From Hyphomicrobiaceae bacterium (GTDB lineage Bacteria > Pseudomonadota > Alphaproteobacteria > Rhizobiales > Hyphomicrobiaceae), in assembly GCA_020442165.1 (NCBI GenBank), contig JAGRKV010000008.1:1-64000 (forward strand): 64,000 nucleotides of DNA, read 5' to 3'. Below the pieces are notes generated by a model. The model made no database searches. It worked only from the letters and a program-made list of their open reading frames with translations, and was not told where the DNA came from. Each line of letters starts with the position of its first letter. The stretch's first letter is position 1. A program made the translations under genes and the position numbers. Below, piece by piece: positions 50,646 to 60,014 of this stretch.

Positions 50646-52265
50646 TCACGCGCCTTTGACGAGTACACCTGACAGTCCCTTGGCGATCAGGGCGCGGGTG
50701 TTCTCGATTCCATAGAGCTCGACGAACGAACCGAAGCGCGGACCCTGGCTCGATCCCAGAAGCACCTCGTAGATGGCCTGGAACCACTGGCGCAGCGTCT
50801 CCTTGGAGTAGCCGTTTTCCTTTCCTGCCTCGTAGACCAGGTTTTGCAAGGTTGCGGCATCGGCATCTGCGGGAGCAGCGGCAAGCGTCCTGTCGAGTGC
50901 TTCGAGTGCAGTACGTTCGGTCTCGGTCGCTGCGCGGAAGACCTTGGTTGGCGCAACGAAGTCCTCGTAATATTTCACGGCATAGCCGGCGAGGTGATCG
51001 AGTAGCGGGTGCTCTGCCGGCGTTGCTCCTGGTGCCACGCGGCGGATGAAGCCCCACAACACGTCCTTGTCGTGCGCGTTCGATGCGGCGACGAGGTTGA
51101 GCAGCAGCGCGAATGTGATCGGCAGATCGGCCTTTGGCGGGTTGCCGGTGTGGATGTGCCAGACTGGGTTGTCGATTTTCTGTTTTCCGTCCTGTCCCGG
51201 ATAGGACGAGATGAACTGCAGATAATCGTCGACCGTGCGCGGTATCACGTCGAAGTAGAGGCGCTTTGCGGCCTTTGGCTTCTGGTACATGAAGAGCGAG
51301 AGGCTCTCGGGCGAGGCATAGGTCAGCCATTCCTCGATGGTGAGGCCGTTGCCCTTGGACTTCGAGATCTTCTGGCCCTTGTCGTCGAGGAAGAGTTCGT
51401 AATTGAAGCCCTCCGGCGGCGTGCCACCCAGTGCCTTGCAGATGCGTGAGGAGAGCACGACCGACTCGATCAAATCCTTGCCGGCCATTTCGTAGTCCAC
51501 ACCGAGCGCCGTCCAGCGCATCGCCCAATCGGCTTTCCACTGACACTTGACGTGACCGCCGGTGACGGGCGCTTCAATGTGCTCGCCGGTTTCGGGATCG
51601 ACGTAGGTGACTGTGCCCTTGGCGACATCGCGCGCGACCATGGGCACCTGCAGTACCTTTCCGGTGCGCTTGCACACAGGCAGGAAAGGTGAGTACGTGG
51701 CCTGCCGTTCCGGTCCGAGGGTGGGCAGAATGATCGCCATGACGTCATCGTATGCGGCAAGCATCCGCAGCAACGTCTCGTCCATCATGCCGGACTTGTA
51801 GCATTCGGTTGCCGACAGGAATTCGTACTCGAAGCCGAACTGATCGAGGAACGCGCGAAGGCGGGCGTTGTTGTGGTGGGCGAAGCTTTCGTGCGTGCCG
51901 AAGGGATCGGGCACGCTGGTCAGCGGTCTTTCGAGTGCGGCTGCGAGAAGCTCCTTGTTGGGGACGTTTTCGGGAACCTTCCTCAGTCCATCCATGTCGT
52001 CGGAAAAACAGACAAGACGGGTCTTGCGCGTTCCGCCGGTCAGTACCTCAAAGGCGTGGCGGACCATGCTGGTGCGTGCCACTTCGCCGAACGTGCCGAT
52101 GTGGGGCAAGCCCGACGGGCCGTAGCCGGTTTCGAAGATGACAGTCTTTTCGGTGCCGCCGGGGATCTTCTCCAGGCGCTTTATAAGGCGGCGCGCCTCC
52201 TCGAAGGGCCAAGCCTTGGCGTCGGCAAGGAGGTCTGGAGAAATGGTTTCGGCGGCGGTGGTCAT
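50646..52265 (-). CDS. lysS: Lysyl-tRNA synthetase, class I
   Basis: Class I LysRS (archaeal/alphaproteobacterial type, 539 residues), charging tRNA-Lys. It has the class I 'HIGH' motif in '[17 protein letters not shown]' and the 'KMSKS' motif as '[17 protein letters not shown]', plus '[20 protein letters not shown]'. This replaces the class II enzyme found in most bacteria and supports an alphaproteobacterial origin. An open frame extends 76 codons upstream, but the ATG at 52265 gives the family start. It lies 19 bp from the zinc-ribbon gene downstream. Confidence 0.97.
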   Translation of the reverse strand: MTTAAETISPDLLADAKAWPFEEARRLIKRLEKIPGGTEKTVIFETGYGPSGLPHIGTFGEVARTSMVRHAFEVLTGGTRKTRLVCFSDDMDGLRKVPENVPNKELLAAALERPLTSVPDPFGTHESFAHHNNARLRAFLDQFGFEYEFLSATECYKSGMMDETLLRMLAAYDDVMAIILPTLGPERQATYSPFLPVCKRTGKVLQVPMVARDVAKGTVTYVDPETGEHIEAPVTGGHVKCQWKADWAMRWTALGVDYEMAGKDLIESVVLSSRICKALGGTPPEGFNYELFLDDKGQKISKSKGNGLTIEEWLTYASPESLSLFMYQKPKAAKRLYFDVIPRTVDDYLQFISSYPGQDGKQKIDNPVWHIHTGNPPKADLPITFALLLNLVAASNAHDKDVLWGFIRRVAPGATPAEHPLLDHLAGYAVKYYEDFVAPTKVFRAATETERTALEALDRTLAAAPADADAATLQNLVYEAGKENGYSKETLRQWFQAIYEVLLGSSQGPRFGSFVELYGIENTRALIAKGLSGVLVKGA

Positions 52266-52530
52266 TGGGAAGCTCGATTTGGCGATTGAGGGTTTGGGCG
52301 TGACGGGACGGTCCATTCGACGAAGGAGTAGCCGGCGGTTCGAGCCGCTTCGGATTGATGCGGTGCAGCGCAGGCTGCGCACCCTATTGACGGCGGGAGT
52401 CGACGTCAATCGCAAGGGGAAGCGCGCGGTTGCCTGGGCGTGCGGTTTGAAATGATGCTCGGGATCGTGCGCGCCCTTTACCTGGCCGCGCACTTCGGCT
52501 TAGGTGCCGCCAGAAGATGACGAGGTACAG

Positions 52531-52944
52531 ATGCAGACCACCCTCAAGCCACAGCAGGCCCTGATTTATGCGATGATTACTGTTTCGGCGGTCGACCGCT
52601 CGATGGCCGACTCAGAACTCAAGCGTATCGGGTCGATCGTCCGCGAGCTGCCCGTGTTCCGAGATTACGACGAGAACTGGCTACTCGATGAATCGCGCGA
52701 ATGCGGCGCGATGCTGTCGATGGACGGGGGAATGCGGCGGGTGCTCGATCTTGTTACCGCGAGCCTGCCTGAGGGGCTCAGGGAAACGGCCTATGTGTTG
52801 TGCGCCGAGGTGGCGGCAAGCGACAGGCGGATTGCATCGGAAGAAATTCGCTTCCTGGACTTGTTGGCGGAGACTCTTTCTCTCGACAAGCTGACGTGCG
52901 CGGCGTTGGAACGCGCGGCGACAGCGCGGCAGCAAACGGTTTAG
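52531..52944 (+). CDS. TerB-like tellurite resistance family protein
   Basis: A 137-residue all-helical protein of the TerB/DjlA-type fold. It has 'PQQALIYAMITVSAVDRSM' with the metal-binding Asp, then 'ELKRIGSIVRELPVF', a second half with 'LCAEVAASDRRIASEEIRFL' and 'LLAETLSLDK'. The two acidic motifs are the conserved TerB metal site. The exact function of stand-alone TerB-like proteins is unknown. GAGG upstream supports the ATG at 52531 over a GTG at 52504. The TAG stop codon is the first triplet of repeat copy C. Confidence 0.88.
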   Translation: MQTTLKPQQALIYAMITVSAVDRSMADSELKRIGSIVRELPVFRDYDENWLLDESRECGAMLSMDGGMRRVLDLVTASLPEGLRETAYVLCAEVAASDRRIASEEIRFLDLLAETLSLDKLTCAALERAATARQQTV

Positions 52945-53092
52945 ATCGTTTCAGACTTACGTTGAAACGATCCAGATTTCTTGGCTCACGCAGCCAACCC
53001 TCGCTATTGCTCGGGCTGCTCCGCGAGGGCGGCGCACGGCGCCGGGCCGCAGTCGCGGCCTTGGCGATTCTGCCTTGGGCGTAATCGCTCTA
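52942..53092 (+). repeat. 151-bp dispersed repeat, copy C (best-preserved)
   Basis: Third copy, with an intact left hairpin (GATCGTTTCA ... TTGAAACGATC). It begins TAGATCGTTTC and ends GTAATCGCTCTA. The first TAG is the stop codon of the TerB-like gene. The MgtC-family gene on the other strand ends 77 bp beyond it. Confidence 0.94.
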
Positions 53093-53169
53093 GACACCGG
53101 CAGAGCTGTGGCATCCGGCAGGGCTGGATGGCCGTCTGCATATCCGCTGGGTGCATTCCGGGAACGGTT

Positions 53170-54450
53170 TCACGGCGCCACGCCCAATGGCACAAGTAGG
53201 AGTGCTAAAGCGGCTGCAAAAATTGCCAGTGCGGCAACGATCGCCATTGGCAGGCCAGGTCCGCGTCCACCGGTCAGCCACGCAATTGCCGCCTTGGAAA
53301 TGGTGTTGACGCCAACGGCGATGGCAATCGCGCGGGCGGCAACGATGTGCGAAACATCGGCGCCGGCCTGACGGGACATGGTGAGGGTAATTGCGTCGAC
53401 ATCGGCGATGCCGGAGATCGCGGCCAGCCCTAACAATCCGCTGGTTCCAGCAGCAGCCTTGGCGAGATCTGCCAACAACATGATGACAGCAAGCAAGGCC
53501 CCGAATTTCAACACCGTGCTGAGTTCGAACGGGTTCTTCAGTTCAATCTCGCTGGCAGCGCCGGGTCCCGTCAGTTCCCGACCGGCCAGCATATAGGCGG
53601 CGATCGCGGTGACAGCAGCAGCGGAAAGCAATGGCGGTATCAGAGCCAGCATGACGTGCTGGTTGAAAACACCAACGACGACGATCACCCGGATCATCAT
53701 AATCGCTCCGGCGATCAACGCGGCTGCCGTCGCCAGATTTTTCTGTTGCGGATAATCGTGGGCGACGTGGGCCAGCGTTACGGTGACGGCTGTCGAAGAC
53801 ACCAGACCGCCGGCTGCGCCGGTGATGAGTAGGCCGCGCTTTTGCCCGGCGACGCGCACGGCGATGTAGCCCGCAAAAGAAATGGCGGCGATCATGACCG
53901 TCATAAGCCAGATTTCGTAAGGGTTGAGATTGAGCAGCGCCGGCACCTGCCGGTTGGGCAGGATGGGAAGGAGAATAAAGGTCATCGCCAGCAGCACGAT
54001 GGCGGAACGCAGCTCGATCCAGGTGAGCTTGCGAACCCATTCCTGCAACGCCCGCTTCAAGGATAACAGCGCAGTAGCCGCTACGCCGGTGGCGGCAGCG
54101 ACTTGATAATTGCCGACAATGGCGTAGGCGCCCAGTGCGAACGCCATCATCGCCGCGACGACCGTGGTCGTGCCGAACTGGCCTTCGTGGCTTATCTCGC
54201 GGAAGCGGTAGAACGCGATGATGAGGGAGAAGACCAAGAACGCAAGGCCAAGCGCTATTGGACCGGTTGTGCCAGTGCCTAACGCGATAGCGCCCCATGT
54301 CGCGCCCAACATTGCGGAAAGGGCGTGTGTCCTGAGCCCCGCCGATACACCCTTGTTGTCTTCGCGCTCCTGCCAGCCGCGCTCAAGTCCGATCAGCAGG
54401 CCGACGGCGAGAGCGACGGAAAAGCGCTGGAAGAGTTCGGTGGTTTCCAT
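53170..54450 (-). CDS. MgtC/SapB-DUF4010 family membrane protein
   Basis: A 426-residue polytopic inner-membrane protein. The N-terminal third is an MgtC-like unit with 'ALAVGLLIGLERGWQER' and 'GLRTHALSAMLGATWG'. The rest is DUF4010 with about eight helices ('GAAGGLVSSTAVTVTLAHVA', 'GLAAISGIADVDAITLTMSR'), the usual architecture of this subgroup. MgtC proteins influence F-type ATP synthase, Mg2+ stress and virulence in other bacteria; the role of the DUF4010 branch is unknown. Monocistronic, with no riboswitch visible. Confidence 0.92.
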   Translation of the reverse strand: METTELFQRFSVALAVGLLIGLERGWQEREDNKGVSAGLRTHALSAMLGATWGAIALGTGTTGPIALGLAFLVFSLIIAFYRFREISHEGQFGTTTVVAAMMAFALGAYAIVGNYQVAAATGVAATALLSLKRALQEWVRKLTWIELRSAIVLLAMTFILLPILPNRQVPALLNLNPYEIWLMTVMIAAISFAGYIAVRVAGQKRGLLITGAAGGLVSSTAVTVTLAHVAHDYPQQKNLATAAALIAGAIMMIRVIVVVGVFNQHVMLALIPPLLSAAAVTAIAAYMLAGRELTGPGAASEIELKNPFELSTVLKFGALLAVIMLLADLAKAAAGTSGLLGLAAISGIADVDAITLTMSRQAGADVSHIVAARAIAIAVGVNTISKAAIAWLTGGRGPGLPMAIVAALAIFAAALALLLVPLGVAP

Positions 54451-54615
54451 GGTGGAGTCTCGGGGCCAAGTCTTCTGGGCAGAACTTCAGGGTGGGGGCC
54501 ATCGGGGTGATTGTGACCGGGGATCATGTGGCGCGGCCATGGTCAGGATCAAGCGGGCGGCTGCAATCGGCATTGTTTTTGACTTTCAGCCGCCTGCCGG
54601 GCGAATTTCCGGTCA

Positions 54616-55329
54616 TCATTTTTTGCTGACGGTCGTGCGGGCGAATTCGGCGATGGCATCAGCGGCGGCGGACAGATTGGCGGCGCGTGTGGTGCCTTTG
54701 CCGCCGCGCGGGCCAAGATCATGGTCGCCGTCAACCGCCCAGACGAAGCGGATCGCGGGGGGCAGCCGGTAGGCTTCAGCCTCGGCGCGGCTACCGAACG
54801 GATCACGTTCGCCCTGGATGATGAGCAGGGGTGCGGCCATTGATTGCAGGTGGGCGATACGTGGATTTTCCGGCTTTCCAGGTGGATGGAATGGATAGCC
54901 GAGCACAACGGCGCCGTGGATCTTTTGTTCGGCGAACAATGCGTCTGCGGCCATGGTGGCGACGCGGCCTCCCATCGATTTTCCGCCGATCAAGAGGGGT
55001 ATGTTCCGCGCCGCTGCTAGACTAGACAATGCGGCCATTGCGCTCCTGAACTCATCGACCAATTTGTCCGCCTTGGGTGGCGGTCGCCGCTTGGCGTCGA
55101 TGCGGCGCATCGCCATGTAGGAGAACTCGAAGCGCGTTACGCCTATTCCGCGATCAACCAACAAGGACGCCATCTTTTCCAGAAAGGGGCTCGTCATCGG
55201 CGCCCCGGCACCATGAGCGAGCAACAGCCAAGCAAGGGTCCGGTCTGGCGGTGGGCTGTCGTGTATCTGCTGAAAGTCATGCGCTGACTGCGCTTGTGCT
55301 GAGCCAACCGGCGACTTTTTTCTACTCAT
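54616..55329 (-). CDS. Alpha/beta hydrolase of the KANL3/Tex30 type
   Basis: A 237-residue cytoplasmic alpha/beta hydrolase. It has 'WLLLAHGAGAPMTSPFLEKM' (oxyanion hole), the nucleophile Ser in 'LLIGGKSMGGRVATM', the acid in 'IIQGERDPFGSRAEAE' and the His in 'VDGDHDLGPRGGKG'. This set is characteristic of the KANL3/Tex30 subgroup, which has no established substrate. AGG six bases before the ATG at 55329 favours it over a Met 14 codons upstream. Confidence 0.92.
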   Translation of the reverse strand: MSRKKSPVGSAQAQSAHDFQQIHDSPPPDRTLAWLLLAHGAGAPMTSPFLEKMASLLVDRGIGVTRFEFSYMAMRRIDAKRRPPPKADKLVDEFRSAMAALSSLAAARNIPLLIGGKSMGGRVATMAADALFAEQKIHGAVVLGYPFHPPGKPENPRIAHLQSMAAPLLIIQGERDPFGSRAEAEAYRLPPAIRFVWAVDGDHDLGPRGGKGTTRAANLSAAADAIAEFARTTVSKK

Positions 55330-55552
55330 CTCGTGCCTGGGATTGTGCTGGTTGTTGGAAATTTTGTTCATCGCGGTTCAATCGCGCCTGCACAAACGCC
55401 GCAGAAGAACTGGCACCCGCAGCAACCTGACGCACTGACACCGATGTGAAACGTATGTGACCAACGGTTGTTCTAATCTTTTATTCCGATCTTATCAGCC
55501 AATTCGAGAGGCGCGGCGTATGCAACTGTTCTCTATGGAAGGCGGATCCGCG

Positions 55553-56353
55553 ATGAGTGAGGCGACGTTGCGGCTCGTCGTTTTTCTCGCGGTCTTTGGC
55601 ATCATGGCAACGGCCGAAGCCTTGCGGCCCAAGCGGCGGCTCGCCCATGCCAAGGGCCGGCGCTGGCTGACCAACCTCGCGATTGTTGCTGTCGACAGCG
55701 TTCTCGTCCGGTTGATGGGGGCGCTTGCCATTCCACTGGTGGCCGTCGCCGCGGCTGTGTTTGCGGCCAGGCAGGGATGGGGACTGTTCAACTGGCTCGA
55801 CTGGCCGATATGGCTGGAAATTGCGCTGGCGGTCGTGATCCTCGATCTCGCCATCTGGTTTCAGCATCTCGTCTCGCACAAGGTCCCGCTGCTGTGGCGT
55901 CTGCATCAGATGCATCATGCCGATGTCGACATCGACGTAACAACGGCGATCCGCTTTCATCCGATCGAGATCGGCTTGTCGATGTTGTGGAAGATCTTGT
56001 GCGTGGTGGCGCTTGGGGCATCACCGGAAGCCGTGCTGCTGTTCGAGATCATTCTCAATGCGTGTGCCATGTTCAACCACGCCAATGTTGCGTTGCCCGC
56101 CGGCGTGGACCGTTTGTTGCGGCTGATTGTCGTGACACCCGATATGCACCGGGTACATCATTCGGTGATACGGTCCGAACACGACAGCAATTACGGCTTC
56201 AATCTCTCGGTGTGGGACCGAATCTTCGGCACATATAGGCCCGCGCCGCAGCATGGGCACGATGGCATGACGATCGGCCTTACGCCCTATCAGAGCGAGG
56301 CACCGACGCGCTTCATCTGGAGCTTGATGCTGCCGTTCCATGGGCGGTCGTGA
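55553..56353 (+). CDS. Sterol desaturase / fatty acid hydroxylase family protein
   Basis: A 266-residue membrane di-iron oxygenase with about five helices and the histidine clusters 'WFQHLVSHKVPLLWRLHQMHHA' (given as two adjacent clusters, His-x4-His and His-x3-His-His), 'RFHPIEIG' and 'HRVHHSVIR'. Bacterial members hydroxylate lipids, hopanoids, carotenoids or fatty acids. The 'VIRSEHDSNYGFNLSVWDRI' segment is typical of the branch. In-frame Met codons exist at 55520 and 55535; 55553 ('MSEATLRL') is the likeliest start. Confidence 0.92.
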   Translation: MSEATLRLVVFLAVFGIMATAEALRPKRRLAHAKGRRWLTNLAIVAVDSVLVRLMGALAIPLVAVAAAVFAARQGWGLFNWLDWPIWLEIALAVVILDLAIWFQHLVSHKVPLLWRLHQMHHADVDIDVTTAIRFHPIEIGLSMLWKILCVVALGASPEAVLLFEIILNACAMFNHANVALPAGVDRLLRLIVVTPDMHRVHHSVIRSEHDSNYGFNLSVWDRIFGTYRPAPQHGHDGMTIGLTPYQSEAPTRFIWSLMLPFHGRS

Positions 56354-56677
56354 TTCAGTGGATTGGCGCTGTGGCATGGCATGCCAGTTTTGGAGCGGGG
56401 TGCGACTTTGGGTTGTCTGCTCTGGCTGGAAATCGTGAAACGCGAAGAGTTTCGGCGCGTAACGCAATCGCTGGTGGCAGTGAAACATTGTTGCCACCCA
56501 AATTTCGCCAAATAAGACTATAAGCTCGCGTCTTGTTTTGTTCGCATTGGAGATTGCCGAAGGCGTTCGGCGGCGCTGCGGTATTGCCGCAACGGGTATT
56601 TCGAGTTCGGCGCGCGAGCATGAATTGAGTGTCTCGCCTGAGGGGCAGCAAAAGCTAACGACGGAGTTTGGCGCGGC
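56354..56677. other. Intergenic region upstream of the endopeptidase gene
   Basis: 324 bp without a recognisable gene. The AT-richer stretch at 56505-56535 (with TATAAG) may contain the promoter of the endopeptidase gene. Confidence 0.4.
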
Positions 56678-58327
56678 ATGCGCATGTTGCGCGCATTGAT
56701 TGTTCTGGGTGGAGCTGGCGCGCTGGTTGCGCTGCCGCCGGAGGACTATGCGCGTTTCCTGGCCGGGGCTGGTGAAGCATCGTCGCGGGCCTTGAACCTA
56801 GTCGATCAACACATCGTCAAGCCTGTGCAAAGCCACTTCTCAGAGAAGCAACGTGTGGAAGTTGTGCGTGCGCCGGCGCCGCGCCCAGTGGAAAGGCCCG
56901 CACTTGTCAGCGAGGAAGCGCGGCAGCATCTCGTCAATCTGCGCGGCACTGACGCTGAGGTGCCGTTAGCTTCACGCGATACTGCCGAGGGTGGAGTGGC
57001 GACGCCGACTTCCGCTCCCGAAGTGAGGCCGGTTGCTCATGTCGTCAGTGACGCCCGGCCCTCCGATTTGGATGCGAGGCCCGATAGTGGCCGCGTCATA
57101 GAGGCTAGCGAGCCGCTCGTTGTTGTGGCGACGGATACGTCCGAGGCTTCCACGAAAATTATGGCGCCCGTGCCGGCTCCCGTGCCCGCGGTCCAGGCTA
57201 GCTCTGGTTCGGATGCTGCGGTCAGTGCGCGGCAGGAAGCAGATGGTGCCCAGGCAGCTGGCAACGATCGTGCGGATAACGATGGCAAGGGGGATGCGGC
57301 ATCGGGTGATGCAGCCGAGGGCGTAGCGGCTCCGGACGTTGCGGCGGCCGGCGTGCCGCCGATTCCAGGACAGAAGCCCAATGATGTGCCGGAGAAGGAA
57401 CCGCCTGTGGCGGCCAAACTTCTCTTCGGTGCCGTCAAAACACCTGCAGCTCTCGCCTCGCGCGCCGTTGGATACTATTCGCGTGGCTGCCTATCAGGTG
57501 GAAAGGCGTTGCCCATCGACGGTGCTGCTTGGCAGGCCATGCGTTTGTCGCGTAACCGCAATTGGGGCCACCCGAAGCTGGTTGCCATGATCGAGCGGCT
57601 TGCGACCGAGGCACAGAAGGAAGACGGGTGGCCTGGGCTGCTGGTTGGCGACATGTCTCAGCCACGAGGTGGTCCGATGCTCACGGGACATGCGAGCCAT
57701 CAAATTGGACTTGATGCGGACATCTGGTTCACGCCGATGCCATCGCGCCGTCTGTCGCGGCGTGAGCGCGAGAACCTGTCGGCGACGTCAATGATAGATG
57801 GTCCCTTGCGTGTTGATCCGACGGCTTTCACGCCCAGCCATGTGAAGGTGGTGAAGCGGGCCGCGTCGTATCCTGAAGTCGAGCGCATATTGGTGCACCC
57901 GGCCATCAAGAAGGCCTTGTGTGAAGCGGCGGGACAGGATCGCGCCTGGCTCGGCAAAGTGCGTCCCTATTTCGGGCACTACTACCACTTCCATGTGCGG
58001 ATCGGCTGTCCGGCTGGTTCCGACAATTGCCGGAAGCAAACAGCTCCGAGCGGAGAAGATGGTTGCGGCAAGGAATTGGACCAATGGTTCGTGCGGTTGA
58101 CGCGGCCTCCGTCCAAGCCCAAGCCGAAGCCGCCAGGTTACAAGCCACCGCCGCCCAAGCCGCCAATATCGCTGGCGGATCTGCCTACCGAATGCAAAGT
58201 GGTGCTTGGCGCCGGGGATAGCGATGTTGTCGAGAATCAAGCCGAGCTCGTGAAGTCGAGCATCGAGCGTTCCAAGCATATCATAGACATTTCCGGCAAG
58301 CTGCGATCCAGGGCGCTCGCGCGATAG
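56678..58327 (+). CDS. MepA-type murein endopeptidase with long N-terminal extension
   Basis: A 549-residue protein whose central part (about residues 255-490) is a penicillin-insensitive murein endopeptidase (MepA, LAS family). It has 'LTGHASHQIGLDADIWF' (His and Asp zinc ligands) and 'FGHYYHFHVRIGCP' (last ligands). Such enzymes cut the D-Ala-mDAP crosslink in the periplasm. E. coli MepA has about 274 residues. Here about 250 extra N-terminal residues form a signal-anchor followed by an Ala/Val/Glu/Asp-rich low-complexity stretch, and the C terminus adds a Pro/Lys-rich linker ('SKPKPKPPGYKPPPPKPP') with a short helical tail. The extensions may anchor or space the enzyme in the wall. Confidence 0.92.
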   Translation: MRMLRALIVLGGAGALVALPPEDYARFLAGAGEASSRALNLVDQHIVKPVQSHFSEKQRVEVVRAPAPRPVERPALVSEEARQHLVNLRGTDAEVPLASRDTAEGGVATPTSAPEVRPVAHVVSDARPSDLDARPDSGRVIEASEPLVVVATDTSEASTKIMAPVPAPVPAVQASSGSDAAVSARQEADGAQAAGNDRADNDGKGDAASGDAAEGVAAPDVAAAGVPPIPGQKPNDVPEKEPPVAAKLLFGAVKTPAALASRAVGYYSRGCLSGGKALPIDGAAWQAMRLSRNRNWGHPKLVAMIERLATEAQKEDGWPGLLVGDMSQPRGGPMLTGHASHQIGLDADIWFTPMPSRRLSRRERENLSATSMIDGPLRVDPTAFTPSHVKVVKRAASYPEVERILVHPAIKKALCEAAGQDRAWLGKVRPYFGHYYHFHVRIGCPAGSDNCRKQTAPSGEDGCGKELDQWFVRLTRPPSKPKPKPPGYKPPPPKPPISLADLPTECKVVLGAGDSDVVENQAELVKSSIERSKHIIDISGKLRSRALAR

Positions 58328-58360
58328 GCGCGTTCAGATCTGGCGCTACAGAGTGGCGGC

Positions 58361-59014
58361 TCAGCTTGCCGGGTCAATTCTGCGCGCGGTCGATGCGTTG
58401 AGGCGGAACCAGCCTGCGATCACACGGCGCGTCTTGTTGGCGGCGCGTACAGCGTGGGGAATGTCTTCCGATAGCATGAGCACCAATGTTCCCGCGTGCG
58501 GCGCGACGGTTGCCGCGGGTGCGCCCTGGTCGTCGCGGGATGTCCAGATGTCGAGTTCGCCACCGTCGCCTAGCTGCCAATCGCGATTGAGATAATGAAC
58601 AAGCGACACGATCCGGTTGCGCGTGCCTTGGAGGCTATCGATGTGGCGCTTGTAGAAGCCGCCTGGCGGGTAGGTCAGGAACTGGGATTCGAATTCGAAG
58701 AGGCCCAGGTAGAGGCGCTGGTTCATGGCACTGCGGATGTGCTCCGCCAGCGCGAGGAAAGCTGCTTCGCCATCGCTTGCCCCGTTGAGCCAGACGGATT
58801 TGACCTGGCGGATTCGCTCGGCCAGCGTGTTGGCCTCATCGCGACCGACGCCCGCGAGCGCCATCTGTCCCCGCTCTTCGTGCGCCATGCAGTCCGCGAT
58901 CAATCGGTCGACAAGGGCGGGAGCGACGAAATTCTCCGCCACCGCAAAGCCACGATCCGCGAGGCTGGTTATGAGCTGATCGAGTTGGTTCTGATCGTAG
59001 GGTGGTGCCAGCAT
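58361..59014 (-). CDS. 2-oxoglutarate/Fe(II) oxygenase (SM-20-like)
   Basis: A 217-residue prolyl-hydroxylase-type oxygenase. The facial triad is visible: His-x-Asp in 'GGFYKRHIDSLQGTRNR', the distal His in 'SEDIPHAVRAANK', and the 2-oxoglutarate Arg in 'TRRVIAGWFRLN'. 'GGELDIWTSRD' is the typical strand between them. The N-terminal helical segment ('DQLITSLADRGFAVAENFV') is also family-typical. The ATG at 59014 gives the normal length; an upstream frame to 59098 adds residues without family similarity. Substrate unknown. The msrA gene lies upstream on the same strand. Confidence 0.92.
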   Translation of the reverse strand: MLAPPYDQNQLDQLITSLADRGFAVAENFVAPALVDRLIADCMAHEERGQMALAGVGRDEANTLAERIRQVKSVWLNGASDGEAAFLALAEHIRSAMNQRLYLGLFEFESQFLTYPPGGFYKRHIDSLQGTRNRIVSLVHYLNRDWQLGDGGELDIWTSRDDQGAPAATVAPHAGTLVLMLSEDIPHAVRAANKTRRVIAGWFRLNASTARRIDPAS

Positions 59015-59187
59015 GGCGCGGCTTTCGGCCGGCTCAAGCCCCGGCGAGCACCTATGGCCCTGCCCGCAACATCGTGCTGCGGCGAGGCGTTGGCGCAACC
59101 TGTCTGCTCGCTTTCATTCGTCTTGCAAATGCGGCAGGCGCCCGCAGGGTGACGACCTGCTTCACGCTGAACCGTTCCGCACTTCGG

Positions 59188-59832
59188 CTAATCATGCCGT
59201 AGGGGACAGGGCACTCCGGTGCCTCCCAGGCCGCAATATCCGTGCGGAACCTTCGCCAGATACTGCTGGTGGTCGTCTTCGGCGAAATAGAACTCCGGCG
59301 CGGTGAGGATTTCGGTTGTGATCGGGCCGTAACCGCGTGCTTTCAGCAGGGGCTCATAGGCCTTGCGGGAAGCTTCTGCTGCAATGCGCTGCGCATCCGT
59401 CGTGCAATAGATGCCGGATCGGTACTGGGTGCCGAAGTCGTTTCCCTGACGCATGCCCTGAGTCGGGTTGTGGCTCTCCCAGAAAGCCTTGAGCAGCATC
59501 TTGTAGCTGATGACCTTCGGGTCGAAGACGACGCGGACGACCTCATTGTGGCCAGTCAGGCCGGTGCAGACTTCCTCATAGGTGGGATTGGGTGTTCTTC
59601 CCCCGGCATAGCCCACAGCAGTGATCCAGATGTCTGCTCCCAGCTGCCAGAATTTGCGTTCGGCGCCCCAGAAGCAGCCCAAGCCGAACATTGCTCCTTC
59701 GGTGCCCGCCGGGTAGGGGCCCCGCAGTGGACGCGCGAAAATGAAATGCTCAGCTGGTGTGCTAATGGGCTGGTCGCGGCCCGGCAGCGTCTCCGCGGTG
59801 GTTGGCAGCCGTGATTTCTTCTTAAACAACAT
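59188..59832 (-). CDS. msrA: Peptide methionine sulfoxide reductase A
   Basis: Thiol enzyme (214 residues) that repairs methionine-S-sulfoxide. The catalytic motif is '[14 protein letters not shown]', substrate residues are in '[17 protein letters not shown]', and the recycling Cys pair is near the C terminus ('[13 protein letters not shown]'). The product has about 40 extra residues at the N terminus without a clear signal peptide. It precedes the 2OG-Fe(II) oxygenase gene (gap 173 bp). Confidence 0.98.
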   Translation of the reverse strand: MLFKKKSRLPTTAETLPGRDQPISTPAEHFIFARPLRGPYPAGTEGAMFGLGCFWGAERKFWQLGADIWITAVGYAGGRTPNPTYEEVCTGLTGHNEVVRVVFDPKVISYKMLLKAFWESHNPTQGMRQGNDFGTQYRSGIYCTTDAQRIAAEASRKAYEPLLKARGYGPITTEILTAPEFYFAEDDHQQYLAKVPHGYCGLGGTGVPCPLRHD

Positions 59833-60014
59833 GGCACTTTCGTGAGGAATACGCGTGAAGTTCGATCCGCCTCATATAATGCGCCGAAGTTGCTCTTTTC
59901 GCCCTGGTTGCGCCTCACTTTTTCGCGATGTTGTTCAATGTTGCGGCGGTAGAGGAGGCAGCCAGGCGCGGCGGGGGGGAACTGACCGCGCAAGTCCAGG
60001 GGGACCCTTGCCCG

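Noticed and set aside
50646..52493. Longer lysS start adding 76 residues
   Set aside because: The extra residues have no similarity to class I LysRS; the ATG at 52265 matches the family start.
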